From Candidatus Methanoliparum thermophilum (GTDB lineage: Archaea; Halobacteriota; Methanoliparia; Methanoliparales; Methanoliparaceae): a stretch of DNA of 64,000 bases. The notes under the pieces were generated by a model. The model ran no database searches and had not been told where the DNA came from. It saw only the letters and a list, made by a program, of their open reading frames with translations. Shown in pieces: positions 37,154-46,164 of this stretch (the first letter of the stretch is position 1; each line of letters opens with the position of its first letter). The stretch is taken from NCBI GenBank assembly GCA_004212075.1, contig RXIF01000006.1:124001-188000 (forward strand), given 5' to 3'. A program made the translations under genes and the position numbers.

Positions 37154-37217
37154 AAAAGATTTATTAACGAAGAAGTTTATATACTTTGTTAGTGTATTAC
37201 CTATAAGGGATTGAAAT
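37154..37217 (+). CRISPR. CRISPR leader plus single repeat, copy 2 (inverted relative to copy 1)
   Basis: AAAAG at 37154 through ...GGGATTGAAAT at 37217. The 64 bp match the reverse complement of 32658-32721 with three substitutions. It includes a TATA-like AAGTTTATATAC (37173-37184) and one repeat (37188-37217) with the same deviant first nine bases as the leader-proximal repeat of copy 1. No second repeat follows before the end of the VWA gene, so this is an empty array. Confidence 0.75.
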
Positions 37218-37242
37218 TCTGTTGGGAAAGGCATAGATATTT

Positions 37243-38442
37243 TTAACTCTCACCTTTCAAAAACTCCACCATACCTTTTATGCCACCCAAGGTTAGGTCT
37301 TCCATATGAAAGATCTTTCTGATCTCTTGAAACGTTCTGCATCCATAACTCTCCCACCTGCTCTTTCTAATAGGGTTTAGCCAGACGCAATACCTGAACC
37401 TTTTACTAATCCGTTCTAACCAATAATATCCAGGCTTTGAGTCATCCACTCCGTATTCTATAGATCCCTGGGATAGAAAAAGCTCTTCAGGAGCCATAGA
37501 CGCATCGCCTATAATTATAATGCGTGTATCTGGTTTTTTAGCCAAAAGTTTCTCCGTAGGATATTTTTTAATCCTTTGCGGGTCTATAAACAGATCTCCA
37601 TATATACAGTTCCTGAAATAATAGGTAGATAGATCTTTAAACCGATCCTTCATCTTGGAGAATATGAGGCTTACAATCCTTGCATAAGGAGTCATCGAAT
37701 AACCACCGTTGTCTATCAAGATGACGACATTTATATCGTCTCTTAATTCAGATTTAAAGACAAACTCGATCTCACCGCCATTCTTTGCCGTTTGATATAC
37801 CGTCTCATCCAGATCGATCTCATCTTTTGGACCTTTAGGCACCATATTCTTTAAAAATCCCAGAGCTTGCCTGATATTCTCAGATTTAAGCCCTGAATCT
37901 GCAGAATAATCTATATACCTTCTTTCTCCTATAGTCTTTATTGCAGACATTCTTTCAGACTCACCATAGACTCTTATACCCCTGTAACTTCTACCAGAAT
38001 GACCGAAAGGGGACGTTCCATCCGTTCCAACCCACCTGTCTCCACCATGATGCTCCTCAGTTTGTCTCATCATCGTCTCGATAAACCGTTTAAAAAGTTC
38101 TTCAGGTGATATATTCCATCTTATATCCTCTAGTTTCAGGTCTCCCTTTTTGATCTCTGCATCCAGCCATTCTTTGAATGGTTTGTTCTCTAATAGTCTA
38201 TACAAATCGGATATATCCTCTATCTTGGGCAGATCTAACCCAAAAAAATACCAGGAAAACGCTCTATCAAAGTTATCGATATCTTCTATCTTTTTAACAA
38301 ATATAAGTTTCGATACGGTATATAATTCATCAATATTCGATATCAAACCTTTTTCCATCGCTTTTTCGAGTTCCAAAATATTCTCAATAGTAACAGGAAT
38401 CCCGTAATCTTTCAATATATAGAAAAAATTTAAAAATAGCAT
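37243..38442 (-). CDS. VWA-domain (CoxE/YehP-like) partner of MoxR ATPase
   Basis: 399 aa. The N-terminal 200 residues are helical; from about 225 a von Willebrand A fold follows (INVVILIDNGGYSM, ... RIIIIGDASMAPEELFLSQG, ... CVWLNPIRKSRWESYG). The metal-site motif usually DxSxS reads DNGGYS, so metal binding may differ. It follows the MoxR gene with no gap, the pairing in which the AAA+ protein and VWA protein act together in cofactor insertion or complex assembly. The client is unknown; no CODH or dehydrogenase gene adjoins. Confidence 0.8.
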   Translation of the reverse strand: MLFLNFFYILKDYGIPVTIENILELEKAMEKGLISNIDELYTVSKLIFVKKIEDIDNFDRAFSWYFFGLDLPKIEDISDLYRLLENKPFKEWLDAEIKKGDLKLEDIRWNISPEELFKRFIETMMRQTEEHHGGDRWVGTDGTSPFGHSGRSYRGIRVYGESERMSAIKTIGERRYIDYSADSGLKSENIRQALGFLKNMVPKGPKDEIDLDETVYQTAKNGGEIEFVFKSELRDDINVVILIDNGGYSMTPYARIVSLIFSKMKDRFKDLSTYYFRNCIYGDLFIDPQRIKKYPTEKLLAKKPDTRIIIIGDASMAPEELFLSQGSIEYGVDDSKPGYYWLERISKRFRYCVWLNPIRKSRWESYGCRTFQEIRKIFHMEDLTLGGIKGMVEFLKGES

Positions 38443-39342
38443 TTAAAGATGAATTCCTCTAAATTTTTTATTCTTCCCATCAAAATCGTTGTAGTATCTC
38501 TGTATATCCTCGCTCCTTTTAAGGAGTATTCCGATAAAAGGAAGATTATTCTCGTCTTTCATCTGATTAAGCTTAGATGCGGTTATCTCTTCCTTGGAAA
38601 GAGCACCGATCCAATCAAGTATCTCACTTGTCGCTGGAGCTTTCTCAAATCCTTGGTCTCGCAGATCATAAAAAATATTTATCGCTATATCGACCAAAGA
38701 CTTGTTTGCGTCTGGATAATGCAGATTAATGATCTTCTTCATCTCTTCTGGCGTTGGAAAAGAGATATAATGGCAGTAACATCTTCTTAAAAAAGGATCG
38801 GATAATTCTCGTTTAGCATTACTCGTTATTATAATAAAAGGTTTGTTCTTTGCCTTGATATTACGATCTATCTCTCTTATCTTGAACTCGTATGCTTCTA
38901 ATATATCCAAAAGGTTATCCTGAACATCCGATTCGGTCTTATCGATCTCATCCAGCAATAATACACATTTTTTTTCGGAGAGAAAAGCCTTTCCGATAGG
39001 TCCATAGTTGATATAATCGTCGAACCTTGCTGGGTTTCTGCCGGTTTCTTTAGATCCAAACCGCGACTCGTATAACCGCGCGACGGTATCATGATCGTAA
39101 CAGAGTTCTTCACCCTTCATCGTCGATTTACATCGTGCAACATAGATATCCATATCCAACGCACGGGCAACCTCGAAGGCAAGCTGGGTCTTACCCGTTC
39201 CTGCCTCACCCATGAGAAGCAAAGGTTTCTCCATAACAAGCGCAATGTTTACTATCGATTCGAGTTCAGGTGATAGATAGTATCTATCCGTGCCTACGAA
39301 CCGTTCTAACTTAATATCAGAATTAATTCTTACCCGATTCAT
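38443..39342 (-). CDS. MoxR-family AAA+ ATPase
   Basis: 299 aa chaperone-like ATPase. Walker A GEAGTGKT (about 45-52), Walker B CVLLLDEIDK (about 126-135), sensor 1 IIITSNAKRELSDPFLRRC with the arginine finger (about 169-187), and a MoxR lid domain with PATSEILDWI. Its stop abuts the VWA gene start. It likely remodels a metalloenzyme or membrane complex with the VWA partner. Confidence 0.88.
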   Translation of the reverse strand: MNRVRINSDIKLERFVGTDRYYLSPELESIVNIALVMEKPLLLMGEAGTGKTQLAFEVARALDMDIYVARCKSTMKGEELCYDHDTVARLYESRFGSKETGRNPARFDDYINYGPIGKAFLSEKKCVLLLDEIDKTESDVQDNLLDILEAYEFKIREIDRNIKAKNKPFIIITSNAKRELSDPFLRRCYCHYISFPTPEEMKKIINLHYPDANKSLVDIAINIFYDLRDQGFEKAPATSEILDWIGALSKEEITASKLNQMKDENNLPFIGILLKRSEDIQRYYNDFDGKNKKFRGIHL

Positions 39343-39395
39343 CTTCTGTGTCTCCTATTACTAATCTTGCTTATATTATTTTTGCATCACAAATA

Positions 39396-40067
39396 TCAGA
39401 ATATTAGTCTCTTAGAAAACTCTTTTAGACTCTTTACTTTAATATTATCTTCTATAAAGTCGTATTTGTCATCTCTGTCAAGGAGAAATGCTTTAATACC
39501 AAGTATTTTCGGTGTTTTATAATCGAATAGATAGTTATCACCAACATGATAAAAATTATCTGGCTTTGTGGAGATTTTTTTTAAAACGTTCAAGTAAAAC
39601 TCAGGATTTTTTTTAACCATCTTAAAATGAGACGTAGATGAAAATATATAATCAAATAGGTCTTTAACATCTTCTAATTGAGCATCCACAAACTCAATCG
39701 TGGCGTTGGTAGATAATACAAGAGTATATTTATCTTTAAGCTCTTCTAATACCTCTAAAGCGTCTGGAAATATTTTTATTACATCTTTGTACATACCGAA
39801 AAGTTTTTTGGGTTCTATACCCAATTTAAACCGATCCAACCAATAGTTTATATCGTACCATCGAATATCTCCGTTACCTATCCGATCGTACTCTCTCTTG
39901 AATAACGATACCGCATCATCGAGACCAACACCGTATTTTTCAGAATAAAGTCTTGGCAATCCCACTTCCCATATTATATCCACAAACCTTTTGTCGGTCA
40001 GTGTGCCATCCATATCGAAAGATATTACCGTATTTTTTTTATTTTTCATCATCTTCAGCTTTTTCAT
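39396..40067 (-). CDS. HAD-superfamily hydrolase
   Basis: 223 aa phosphatase-like protein. Motif I is FDMDGTLTD (about 18-26), motif II LVLSTNATIEF (about 112-122), motif III lysine in MVKKNPEFY, and motif IV HVGDNYLFDYKTPKILG (about 176-192). A helical cap lies between I and II. Specificity cannot be read. Starts may be ATG at 40067, 40052 or 40049. Confidence 0.82.
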   Translation of the reverse strand: MKKLKMMKNKKNTVISFDMDGTLTDKRFVDIIWEVGLPRLYSEKYGVGLDDAVSLFKREYDRIGNGDIRWYDINYWLDRFKLGIEPKKLFGMYKDVIKIFPDALEVLEELKDKYTLVLSTNATIEFVDAQLEDVKDLFDYIFSSTSHFKMVKKNPEFYLNVLKKISTKPDNFYHVGDNYLFDYKTPKILGIKAFLLDRDDKYDFIEDNIKVKSLKEFSKRLIF

Positions 40068-40484
40068 CTATAATATATAAATAATTCTGTAAAAGTAATC
40101 TTCAGTTTAAACTTTCATCATCTTAATCATTTAATAGCTTCGTTGAAGATTATAGCCAAATATTAAACGTTTTTATCTATGTCGAAAGTAGAAAGTTATC
40201 CTGAAGAACGCTTTATCTTACAAATCGACCAAGAAAATCCTCCATGGTTCTTGAATATGAATAGTAACGTAAAAAATGGCAAAATATTTAGCTAAAGAAA
40301 TAAGAATAAAAAATAAGATTTGCTTAAATGTTAAAAAAGCTCAAAAAATATAAGTTACACTATTCCATCTTTTTAATCTTAAGATATAAATCTAATAATA
40401 ACAAAACAAAAACATCTTTATCTATGATCTATTCGAGTATACAAAAACAGAATAATCGAAGATAAAGATCTATCATCTATTCTA
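40068..40484. other. intergenic region with one short open frame
   Basis: 417 bp, AT-rich. A 38-codon frame at 40179-40295 on the plus strand (MSKVESYPEERFILQIDQ...) has protein-like composition but no ribosome-binding site and no recognisable family; it could be a remnant. The right end supplies the promoter region of iorA. No repeat or RNA recognised. Confidence 0.35.
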
Positions 40485-42305
40485 TTGAAAAAGGAGGAGA
40501 TAATAATCAAAAAATTTCTTATGGGCAACGAAGCGATAGCACAGGGATGCTTGGAGGCTGGAATAGATTTCGCAACAGGATATCCTGGAACTCCATCATC
40601 CGAGATAATCACATCATTAAGCATCTCTAATGAGAGAAATGTATATGTGGAGTGGTCAGTTAATGAAAAAGTCGCATTAGAAAACGCTATAGGTGCCGCA
40701 TGGTGTGGATTAAGATCCATATGTGTAATGAAACACGTTGGATTGAATGTAGCCGCAGACCCGTTCATGTCATTGGCGTACACTGGAGTAAAAGGTGGTT
40801 TTGTTATTATAGTTACAGACGATCCGTTTCCACATAGTTCACAAAACGAGCAGGATTCTAGAAGGTATGCTCATGCAGCAAAAATTCCGTGTTTGGATCC
40901 TGCAACACCGCAAGAAGCGAAAGATATGGTAAAATACGCTTTTGAATTATCCGAAAAATACGAGATTCCTGTAATGTTGAGACCAACTACAAGGATTTGT
41001 CATGCTAGATCCGACATAGAGGTCGAGAAGTTTCAAATCGAAGATTTGAAGCCCACAAATCAAAGATTTGTGAAGATACCAAAAGAGAAAAGAGTAGGTA
41101 GATTCTTTAAAGATAGAGACCGGTGGGTGCTAGTACCATCAAACGCTAAGATACTCCATAGAGAACTTCAGATAAAACAGAAAAAGATAATAGAAGATCT
41201 AAACGGGACGCCATTTAATAAAAGAGTTAAAAATATAAAAGAGACCAAGATAGCAGTTGTATCTGGTGGCGTAGCAAGCTGTTATGTCAAAGAGCTTATT
41301 CCAAACGATATACCTTTCTTTAAAATTGGTACGTATCCCGTAGATATCGACCGATTGGGAGAATTTACTAAAAATTACGAAAAAATTCTCGTTATAGAAG
41401 AATTGGATCCCATTTTAGAAGAAATAGTAAAAATGTCCACATGTTCGACTGTGTTAGGAAAATATACGGGAGATGTACCGTTTTATGGTGAATTAAACCA
41501 AAATATAGTCTATGATATTCTTATTAAGAACGGTATAACCCCTGTTGTTAAATATGATCTTAAAAAACCAGTTGAGGGGCTACCTGCCAGGCCACCAATC
41601 CTCTGTGCAGGATGCCCTCATCGTTCGATATTATATCTAATCGAGAAAATTTTTAAAAATGGGATCTATACGAGTGATATAGGTTGTTATACTTTAAGCC
41701 CTTTCTCCGTGGATACATGCCTATGCATGGGTGCCTCAATAACAATCGGCAGTGGAATCAGCCATTGTGATAAAAGAGACGTAGTTGCAACGATAGGTGA
41801 CTCTACATTTATGCATACCGGGATACCAGGATTGATAAATGCGGTATATAATAATGCAAATATCTTGATAGTGATTCTTGATAATAGGACAACCGCAATG
41901 ACAGGGCATCAACCGACAGCGGGAACAGGACAAAATATACAGGGAGAGTCGAAGGAGTTATCATTAGAAAAAATTTGCCAAGCTTGCGGTGCGGATTTCG
42001 TTGAGACGGTAGATCCGTTCGATATCAACCTATCTAAAAAAATACTCGAGCGAGCCAAAAAAGAAAAAGGAGTAAGAGTGATAATCGCACGACATCCTTG
42101 CTATATGATAGAGAGAAAACAAAACGTCGAAAAAGCATATTATGAGATAGACGTAAAGAGATGCACTAAATGTGGAGATTGTTTGGATTACGGCTGCCCT
42201 GCTATTGAACTATACGATATAAAACCGATAATAAACGATCTATGCACAGGATGTGGTGTATGTTCTGATTTATGCAGAAATGGAGCAATAAGGAGGATAA
42301 AATGA
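40485..42305 (+). CDS. iorA: indolepyruvate:ferredoxin oxidoreductase alpha subunit
   Basis: Oxidatively decarboxylates aryl pyruvates (or runs in reverse) with CoA and ferredoxin. 606 aa: pyrimidine domain with FATGYPGTPSSEI, TPP motif GDSTFMHTGIPGLINAVYN, and two C-terminal ferredoxin clusters CTKCGDCLDYGCP and CTGCGVCSDLCR. The open frame begins with TTG at 40485, but GGAGG at 40493-40497 points to initiation at an ATC codon (40506), giving the family start (I/M)KKFLMGNEA. Residues 183-196 derive from a paired palindrome (41032-41072). Confidence 0.93.
   Translation: MKKEEIIIKKFLMGNEAIAQGCLEAGIDFATGYPGTPSSEIITSLSISNERNVYVEWSVNEKVALENAIGAAWCGLRSICVMKHVGLNVAADPFMSLAYTGVKGGFVIIVTDDPFPHSSQNEQDSRRYAHAAKIPCLDPATPQEAKDMVKYAFELSEKYEIPVMLRPTTRICHARSDIEVEKFQIEDLKPTNQRFVKIPKEKRVGRFFKDRDRWVLVPSNAKILHRELQIKQKKIIEDLNGTPFNKRVKNIKETKIAVVSGGVASCYVKELIPNDIPFFKIGTYPVDIDRLGEFTKNYEKILVIEELDPILEEIVKMSTCSTVLGKYTGDVPFYGELNQNIVYDILIKNGITPVVKYDLKKPVEGLPARPPILCAGCPHRSILYLIEKIFKNGIYTSDIGCYTLSPFSVDTCLCMGASITIGSGISHCDKRDVVATIGDSTFMHTGIPGLINAVYNNANILIVILDNRTTAMTGHQPTAGTGQNIQGESKELSLEKICQACGADFVETVDPFDINLSKKILERAKKEKGVRVIIARHPCYMIERKQNVEKAYYEIDVKRCTKCGDCLDYGCPAIELYDIKPIINDLCTGCGVCSDLCRNGAIRRIK
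41032..41072 (+). repeat. 41-bp paired-palindrome element inside iorA
   Basis: Two perfect 19-bp hairpins (8-3-8): TTCAAATC-GAA-GATTTGAA at 41032-41050 and CACAAATC-AAA-GATTTGTG at 41054-41072, separated by GCC. Same layout, same orientation to the gene and same second hairpin arm as the cofE copy. In frame, encoding FQIEDLKPTNQRFV; the peptide TNQRFV also occurs in CofE from its copy. Confidence 0.8.
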
Positions 42306-42874
42306 GTTTTGATCTCTTGATTGTAGGAGTAGGCGGGCAGGGAACCATTCTTGCATCAAGAATAATAGGTGAGGCATGCATAATAGAGAAACGGCATGTA
42401 ATCTCTGCGGAAACGCACGGTATGGCACAAAGAGGCGGATCTGTCGAGAATCATGTTAGGATAGACGGTACTATGGGACCTTTGATACCGATAGGCGGAG
42501 CCGATATGATCTTATCGCTAGAACCGTTGGAGACGGTCAGATATATTCATTACTTAAAGAACGATGGACTCGTAATATCGAACAATGTTAGGATTGTTCC
42601 TCAAAAAAGCAGGGTTCTATACCCTCCGGTAGAAAAAATTATACGTTCAAAGGTATCAAAACCAGAACAAGCGGTTATATGTAACGCAAACGCAATAGCA
42701 CGAAAGGCAGGAAACGAGTTGTCTTCAAATATAGTATTGATAGGTATAGCATCAAGATATCTACCGTTAAAAGAGGAAAGCTTGATAGAGTGTATAAAGA
42801 GGGTGGTTCCTTCTAAGGCAACCGATGTGAACCTAAAGGCGTTCGATTTAGGACGGCGTTGGAAGATATCATAA
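42302..42874 (+). CDS. iorB: indolepyruvate:ferredoxin oxidoreductase beta subunit
   Basis: Gamma-type subunit of the 2-oxoacid oxidoreductase. Starts MSFDLLIVGVGGQGTILASRIIGEA with the family GVGGQG loop, followed by AETHGMAQRGGSVENHVRI. 190 aa. The ATG overlaps the iorA stop by 4 bp (ATGA) and is preceded by AGGAGG, so translation is coupled. An earlier in-frame ATG at 42272 lies inside iorA and is unlikely. Confidence 0.94.
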   Translation: MSFDLLIVGVGGQGTILASRIIGEACIIEKRHVISAETHGMAQRGGSVENHVRIDGTMGPLIPIGGADMILSLEPLETVRYIHYLKNDGLVISNNVRIVPQKSRVLYPPVEKIIRSKVSKPEQAVICNANAIARKAGNELSSNIVLIGIASRYLPLKEESLIECIKRVVPSKATDVNLKAFDLGRRWKIS

Positions 42875-42914
42875 CGATCGTAGTCGACATCTGATCTTCT
42901 ACTCTTTTAAACTT

Positions 42915-43490
42915 TTAAGCCAGGTTTAATTCTCTCTCTATTTTTAAAAGCCTCTCTTGTACCAATCGGTCTACATCTGCATATATGTTCCTACCTTTCG
43001 TATCCATTGCAACGACCATCGGACCAAAATCCCTCACGTTAAATACCCACATCGCCTCAGGCATGCCAAGATCAAGCCAATATACTGCCTCTACTCGTTC
43101 TATAGATTTAACGGCTAAAAGCGCTGCCCCTCCTGTCATTGCAAGATAGACACATCCATATTTTTCCATAGCATTCAGGGTTTCTTCATCCATCCCTCCT
43201 TTTCCGATAATCCCTCTTATCTTGAACCTTTTGATAATTTCTGGCTCTAAAGAGTTCATTCTAGAACTCGTTGTAGGACCAGCAGCCACAACCTCCCAGC
43301 CTTCATCTGTTCTTCTTACAATAGGGCCACAATGGAATATGACAGCCCCTTCAAGATTTACAGGGCTACTTTCTTCGAGCAATCTTAAATGTGTCTCATC
43401 CCTTGCGGTATAGATAGTCCCTGTTATAGATACAATATCTCCCACCTTTAAGTCTCTTACATCTAACGGAGTTGTAAGTCTTTTAATCAT
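42915..43490 (-). CDS. fumB: class I fumarate hydratase beta (C-terminal) subunit
   Basis: Completes two-subunit iron-sulfur fumarase. 191 aa: LKVGDIVSITGTIYTARDETH, GAVIFHCGPIVRR, AGPTTSSRMNSLEPEII, IIGKGGM and VEAVYWLDLGMPEAMWVFNVRDFGP are the conserved blocks. It lies 10 bp downstream of the alpha subunit gene, and both follow malic enzyme. Could act as a related tartrate dehydratase, but the malic enzyme neighbour favours fumarase. Confidence 0.93.
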   Translation of the reverse strand: MIKRLTTPLDVRDLKVGDIVSITGTIYTARDETHLRLLEESSPVNLEGAVIFHCGPIVRRTDEGWEVVAAGPTTSSRMNSLEPEIIKRFKIRGIIGKGGMDEETLNAMEKYGCVYLAMTGGAALLAVKSIERVEAVYWLDLGMPEAMWVFNVRDFGPMVVAMDTKGRNIYADVDRLVQERLLKIERELNLA

Positions 43491-43500
43491 TTATCAACCC

Positions 43501-44373
43501 TCAAAATTCAATTCTACCATCCTGATATATCCGTCCCGTAGCCTGTCTCGCTGCCCAACACTGAAAATTTATCGCTACAGGTAGAGATGCCGTATGAGTA
43601 GATGCACACTCAATATGCACATCCAACATAGTCGTATTTCCGCCCAAACCCATTGCACCGATCCCTAAACTATTTATAGCGTCCAACATCTCATCTTCCA
43701 ATTTAGCAATCTCTGGTTCAGCATTGCGAGAACCTATCGGTCTTAATAATGCCTCTTTCGCAATCTTCATTGCAACATCTGCAGTACCTCCTATGCCAAC
43801 TCCAACAATCCCGGGTGGACATACATTCTTGGCTTTCTCTGCTGTCCATTCGAGTATAAATTTTTTAACACCGTTTTTTCCTTGAGAGGGATCTAACATA
43901 TTAAGAACGGACATATTTTCAGATCCAGCACCTTTAGGAAGTACCGTTATCTCCAAATAATCTTTTTGGGGGAGAATTTCGTAATAGATATGAGGCATGC
44001 CTATTCCCACGTTTGTGCCAGGGTTCTTTCGCGTCAAGGGATGGACCACGTTTGGACGAAGCGGAATTTTTTTTGTTGCTTCTAAAACGCCCTCTTTGAT
44101 AGCATCATCGATCAAAGCAAGATCTATCTTCATCTTACTACCTATCTTGACAAAGAAGATATGAACACCAGTATCCTGGCATATCGGCATTTGTGTTTCA
44201 TATGCTAATTTAATATCTTCAAGTATTGCCTCCAATTGGCTCTTTGTAATATCATTATCCTCTTTTTCGATAGCCTTTTCTAATGCATCCTTTACATCCT
44301 TCGGAAAATTTGTACATAATGCAAATTTGAGAAGATTGTAGGTTAGATTCTTTATAGTATCATTAAAATCCAA
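43501..44373 (-). CDS. fumA: class I fumarate hydratase alpha (N-terminal) subunit
   Basis: Catalytic iron-sulfur subunit, 290 aa. Cluster cysteines lie in PICQDTGVHIFF (about 63), NVCPPGIVGVGIGG (about 189) and HIECASTHTASLPV (about 259). LPKGAGSENMS is the substrate-binding loop. Start codon 4 bp beyond the malic enzyme stop. Together with malic enzyme it links fumarate, malate and pyruvate in an incomplete citric acid pathway. Confidence 0.94.
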   Translation of the reverse strand: MDFNDTIKNLTYNLLKFALCTNFPKDVKDALEKAIEKEDNDITKSQLEAILEDIKLAYETQMPICQDTGVHIFFVKIGSKMKIDLALIDDAIKEGVLEATKKIPLRPNVVHPLTRKNPGTNVGIGMPHIYYEILPQKDYLEITVLPKGAGSENMSVLNMLDPSQGKNGVKKFILEWTAEKAKNVCPPGIVGVGIGGTADVAMKIAKEALLRPIGSRNAEPEIAKLEDEMLDAINSLGIGAMGLGGNTTMLDVHIECASTHTASLPVAINFQCWAARQATGRIYQDGRIEF

Positions 44374-44377
44374 AATA

Positions 44378-45730
44378 TCACTCTTCTGGTATATTTTTTA
44401 TGATCCCGCTCTTCATTAATAACGAGATCGTATCTCTTGACCTTTTTATCATCTCTTTGGCTCTCTCGTAAAGCTCGTCTCTTGTCAATTTGATTTTTGC
44501 CACACCTTGTTTCATCGCAGTCATACCAACAGCAACAGCCTCTTTAGGATAAACATCCCATTCATCCATATCTGGTATTATGTAATCCTCAGTAAGACCT
44601 TTCTCCCTTGCAACCTCTGCAAGCCCTTCCGCTGCTGCAACACACATCTCATCCGTTATACTTTTTGCTCTAACGTCTAAAACACCTCTAAAAATACCTG
44701 GAAATCCAAGAGAATTGTTTATTTGGTTTGGAAAATCTGAACGACCTGTGGCTACAATCCTTGCTCCTGCATCCTTAGCTTCCCATGGCCAGATCTCAGG
44801 AATAGGATTCGCCATAGCAAAAACGATAGGATCATTGTTCATGCATTTGATCTCTTTTCTCTTGATCACACCAGGACCAGGCTTTGATAAGGAGATCAAA
44901 ACATCTGCACCATTTAACGCGTCTGATATCCCTCCAATGATTCCCTCTTTATTCGTAGTAACACAGAGATTCCATTTATATGGATTTTTATCTTTTTCGA
45001 TATAAAGATCCTCTCGGTTGGGATGTAGAGTACCTTTGCTATCCAGAACAATGATATTTTCAGGATTAATTCCTGCAAAAGTAATCAATCTTTCGGTTGC
45101 AATGTTTGCCGCGCCAGCCCCTACCATGACAACCTTGACATCGTTTATCCTCTTTCCAACCAGTTCTAAAGCATTGATCAATCCGGCTAAAACCACGGTT
45201 GCAGTTCCCTGTTGATCGTCATGCCATACTGGTATTTCAAACGTATCTCTCATCTTATCAAGGATGTAGAAACATTTTGGGTTTGCTATATCCTCTAAAT
45301 TGATACCTCCAAAAGACGGTTGCAACCACTTGCATACCTTTATTATCTCATCAGGATCTTTCGTATCGAGGCAGATTGGTACAGCATCTACTCCACCTAA
45401 ATATTTGAATAACATGGCTTTACCCTCCATTACAGGTAATCCTGCCTCCGGGCCGATATCTCCAAGACCTAAAACTCTCGTACCGTCGCTAACGACAGCA
45501 ATATTGTTCCATTTGTTTGTATATTCGTAAACTAACTCTTTTTCTTTATTTATTGCTCTGCAGGGTTCTGCCACACCAGGAGTATACCATACACTAAAAT
45601 CTTTTGAAGATTTTATAGGAACTTTGGGAACAATCTCAATCTTACCTTTGTAATAAGGATGTAGCCTCATTGAATCTTCTACCGGCTTTTTAGCCTTATC
45701 CAACAATTTTTTTACTGTATCTTCATCCAT
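44378..45730 (-). CDS. NAD(P)-dependent malic enzyme
   Basis: Oxidative decarboxylation of malate to pyruvate. 450 aa of the short bacterial/archaeal type: YTPGVAEPCRAI, VSDGTRVLGLGDIGPEAGLPVMEGKA, FGGINLEDIANPKCF, WHDDQQGTATVVLAGL, the nucleotide loop VMVGAGAANIAT, and AMANPIPEIWPWEA. First gene of the malic enzyme-fumA-fumB operon. Cofactor preference cannot be assigned. Confidence 0.95.
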   Translation of the reverse strand: MDEDTVKKLLDKAKKPVEDSMRLHPYYKGKIEIVPKVPIKSSKDFSVWYTPGVAEPCRAINKEKELVYEYTNKWNNIAVVSDGTRVLGLGDIGPEAGLPVMEGKAMLFKYLGGVDAVPICLDTKDPDEIIKVCKWLQPSFGGINLEDIANPKCFYILDKMRDTFEIPVWHDDQQGTATVVLAGLINALELVGKRINDVKVVMVGAGAANIATERLITFAGINPENIIVLDSKGTLHPNREDLYIEKDKNPYKWNLCVTTNKEGIIGGISDALNGADVLISLSKPGPGVIKRKEIKCMNNDPIVFAMANPIPEIWPWEAKDAGARIVATGRSDFPNQINNSLGFPGIFRGVLDVRAKSITDEMCVAAAEGLAEVAREKGLTEDYIIPDMDEWDVYPKEAVAVGMTAMKQGVAKIKLTRDELYERAKEMIKRSRDTISLLMKSGIIKNIPEE

Positions 45731-45803
45731 CTTTGTCGTTTCTCCAATATTTTTATAACTATTTAATCTTTTAAATCATCACTTAATTTCTCTCCTTTTC
45801 ATT

Positions 45804-46079
45804 TCATATAATAACGTGGTAAGGATGCTCATCCTTCTGAAACCGTCCATTATCGATCGCTAAACATGCTTTTTGGTTGCTTTTTAGTGCCCATTTATCT
45901 ATTTGCTCTCTACTAATCTTGTACTCCTTAGCTGCCGTCTCTGCCCAGTTCATCATTGTTGGTAAGATATCGTATCTTTCTTCTGGTTGAGACATAACTC
46001 TTGCCCGTTGTAATATCCTGGCAAATAAAGGAACCAACGATATCCATACTTTAATCTTAGGATCAGATATAACCGGCAT
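45804..46079 (-). pseudogene. thiolase fragment
   Basis: 91-codon remnant matching the central part of a bacterial-type acetyl-CoA acetyltransferase. The segment YDILPTMMNWAETAAKEYKISREQIDKWALKSNQKACLAI corresponds to the familiar ...TAE..A..Y.ISREEQD.FAL.S..KA... block. The N-terminal catalytic Cys region and the whole C-terminal domain are missing. It lies next to the decayed antiporter, suggesting a degraded tract. Confidence 0.7.
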
Positions 46080-46164
46080 ATCTGCCTTTACTCGAGAATA
46101 GGTAAGAATAAGTAGTTAAACAACAAATAAATAACAAAGAGAAAGGATTATAAAACAAGGATCG

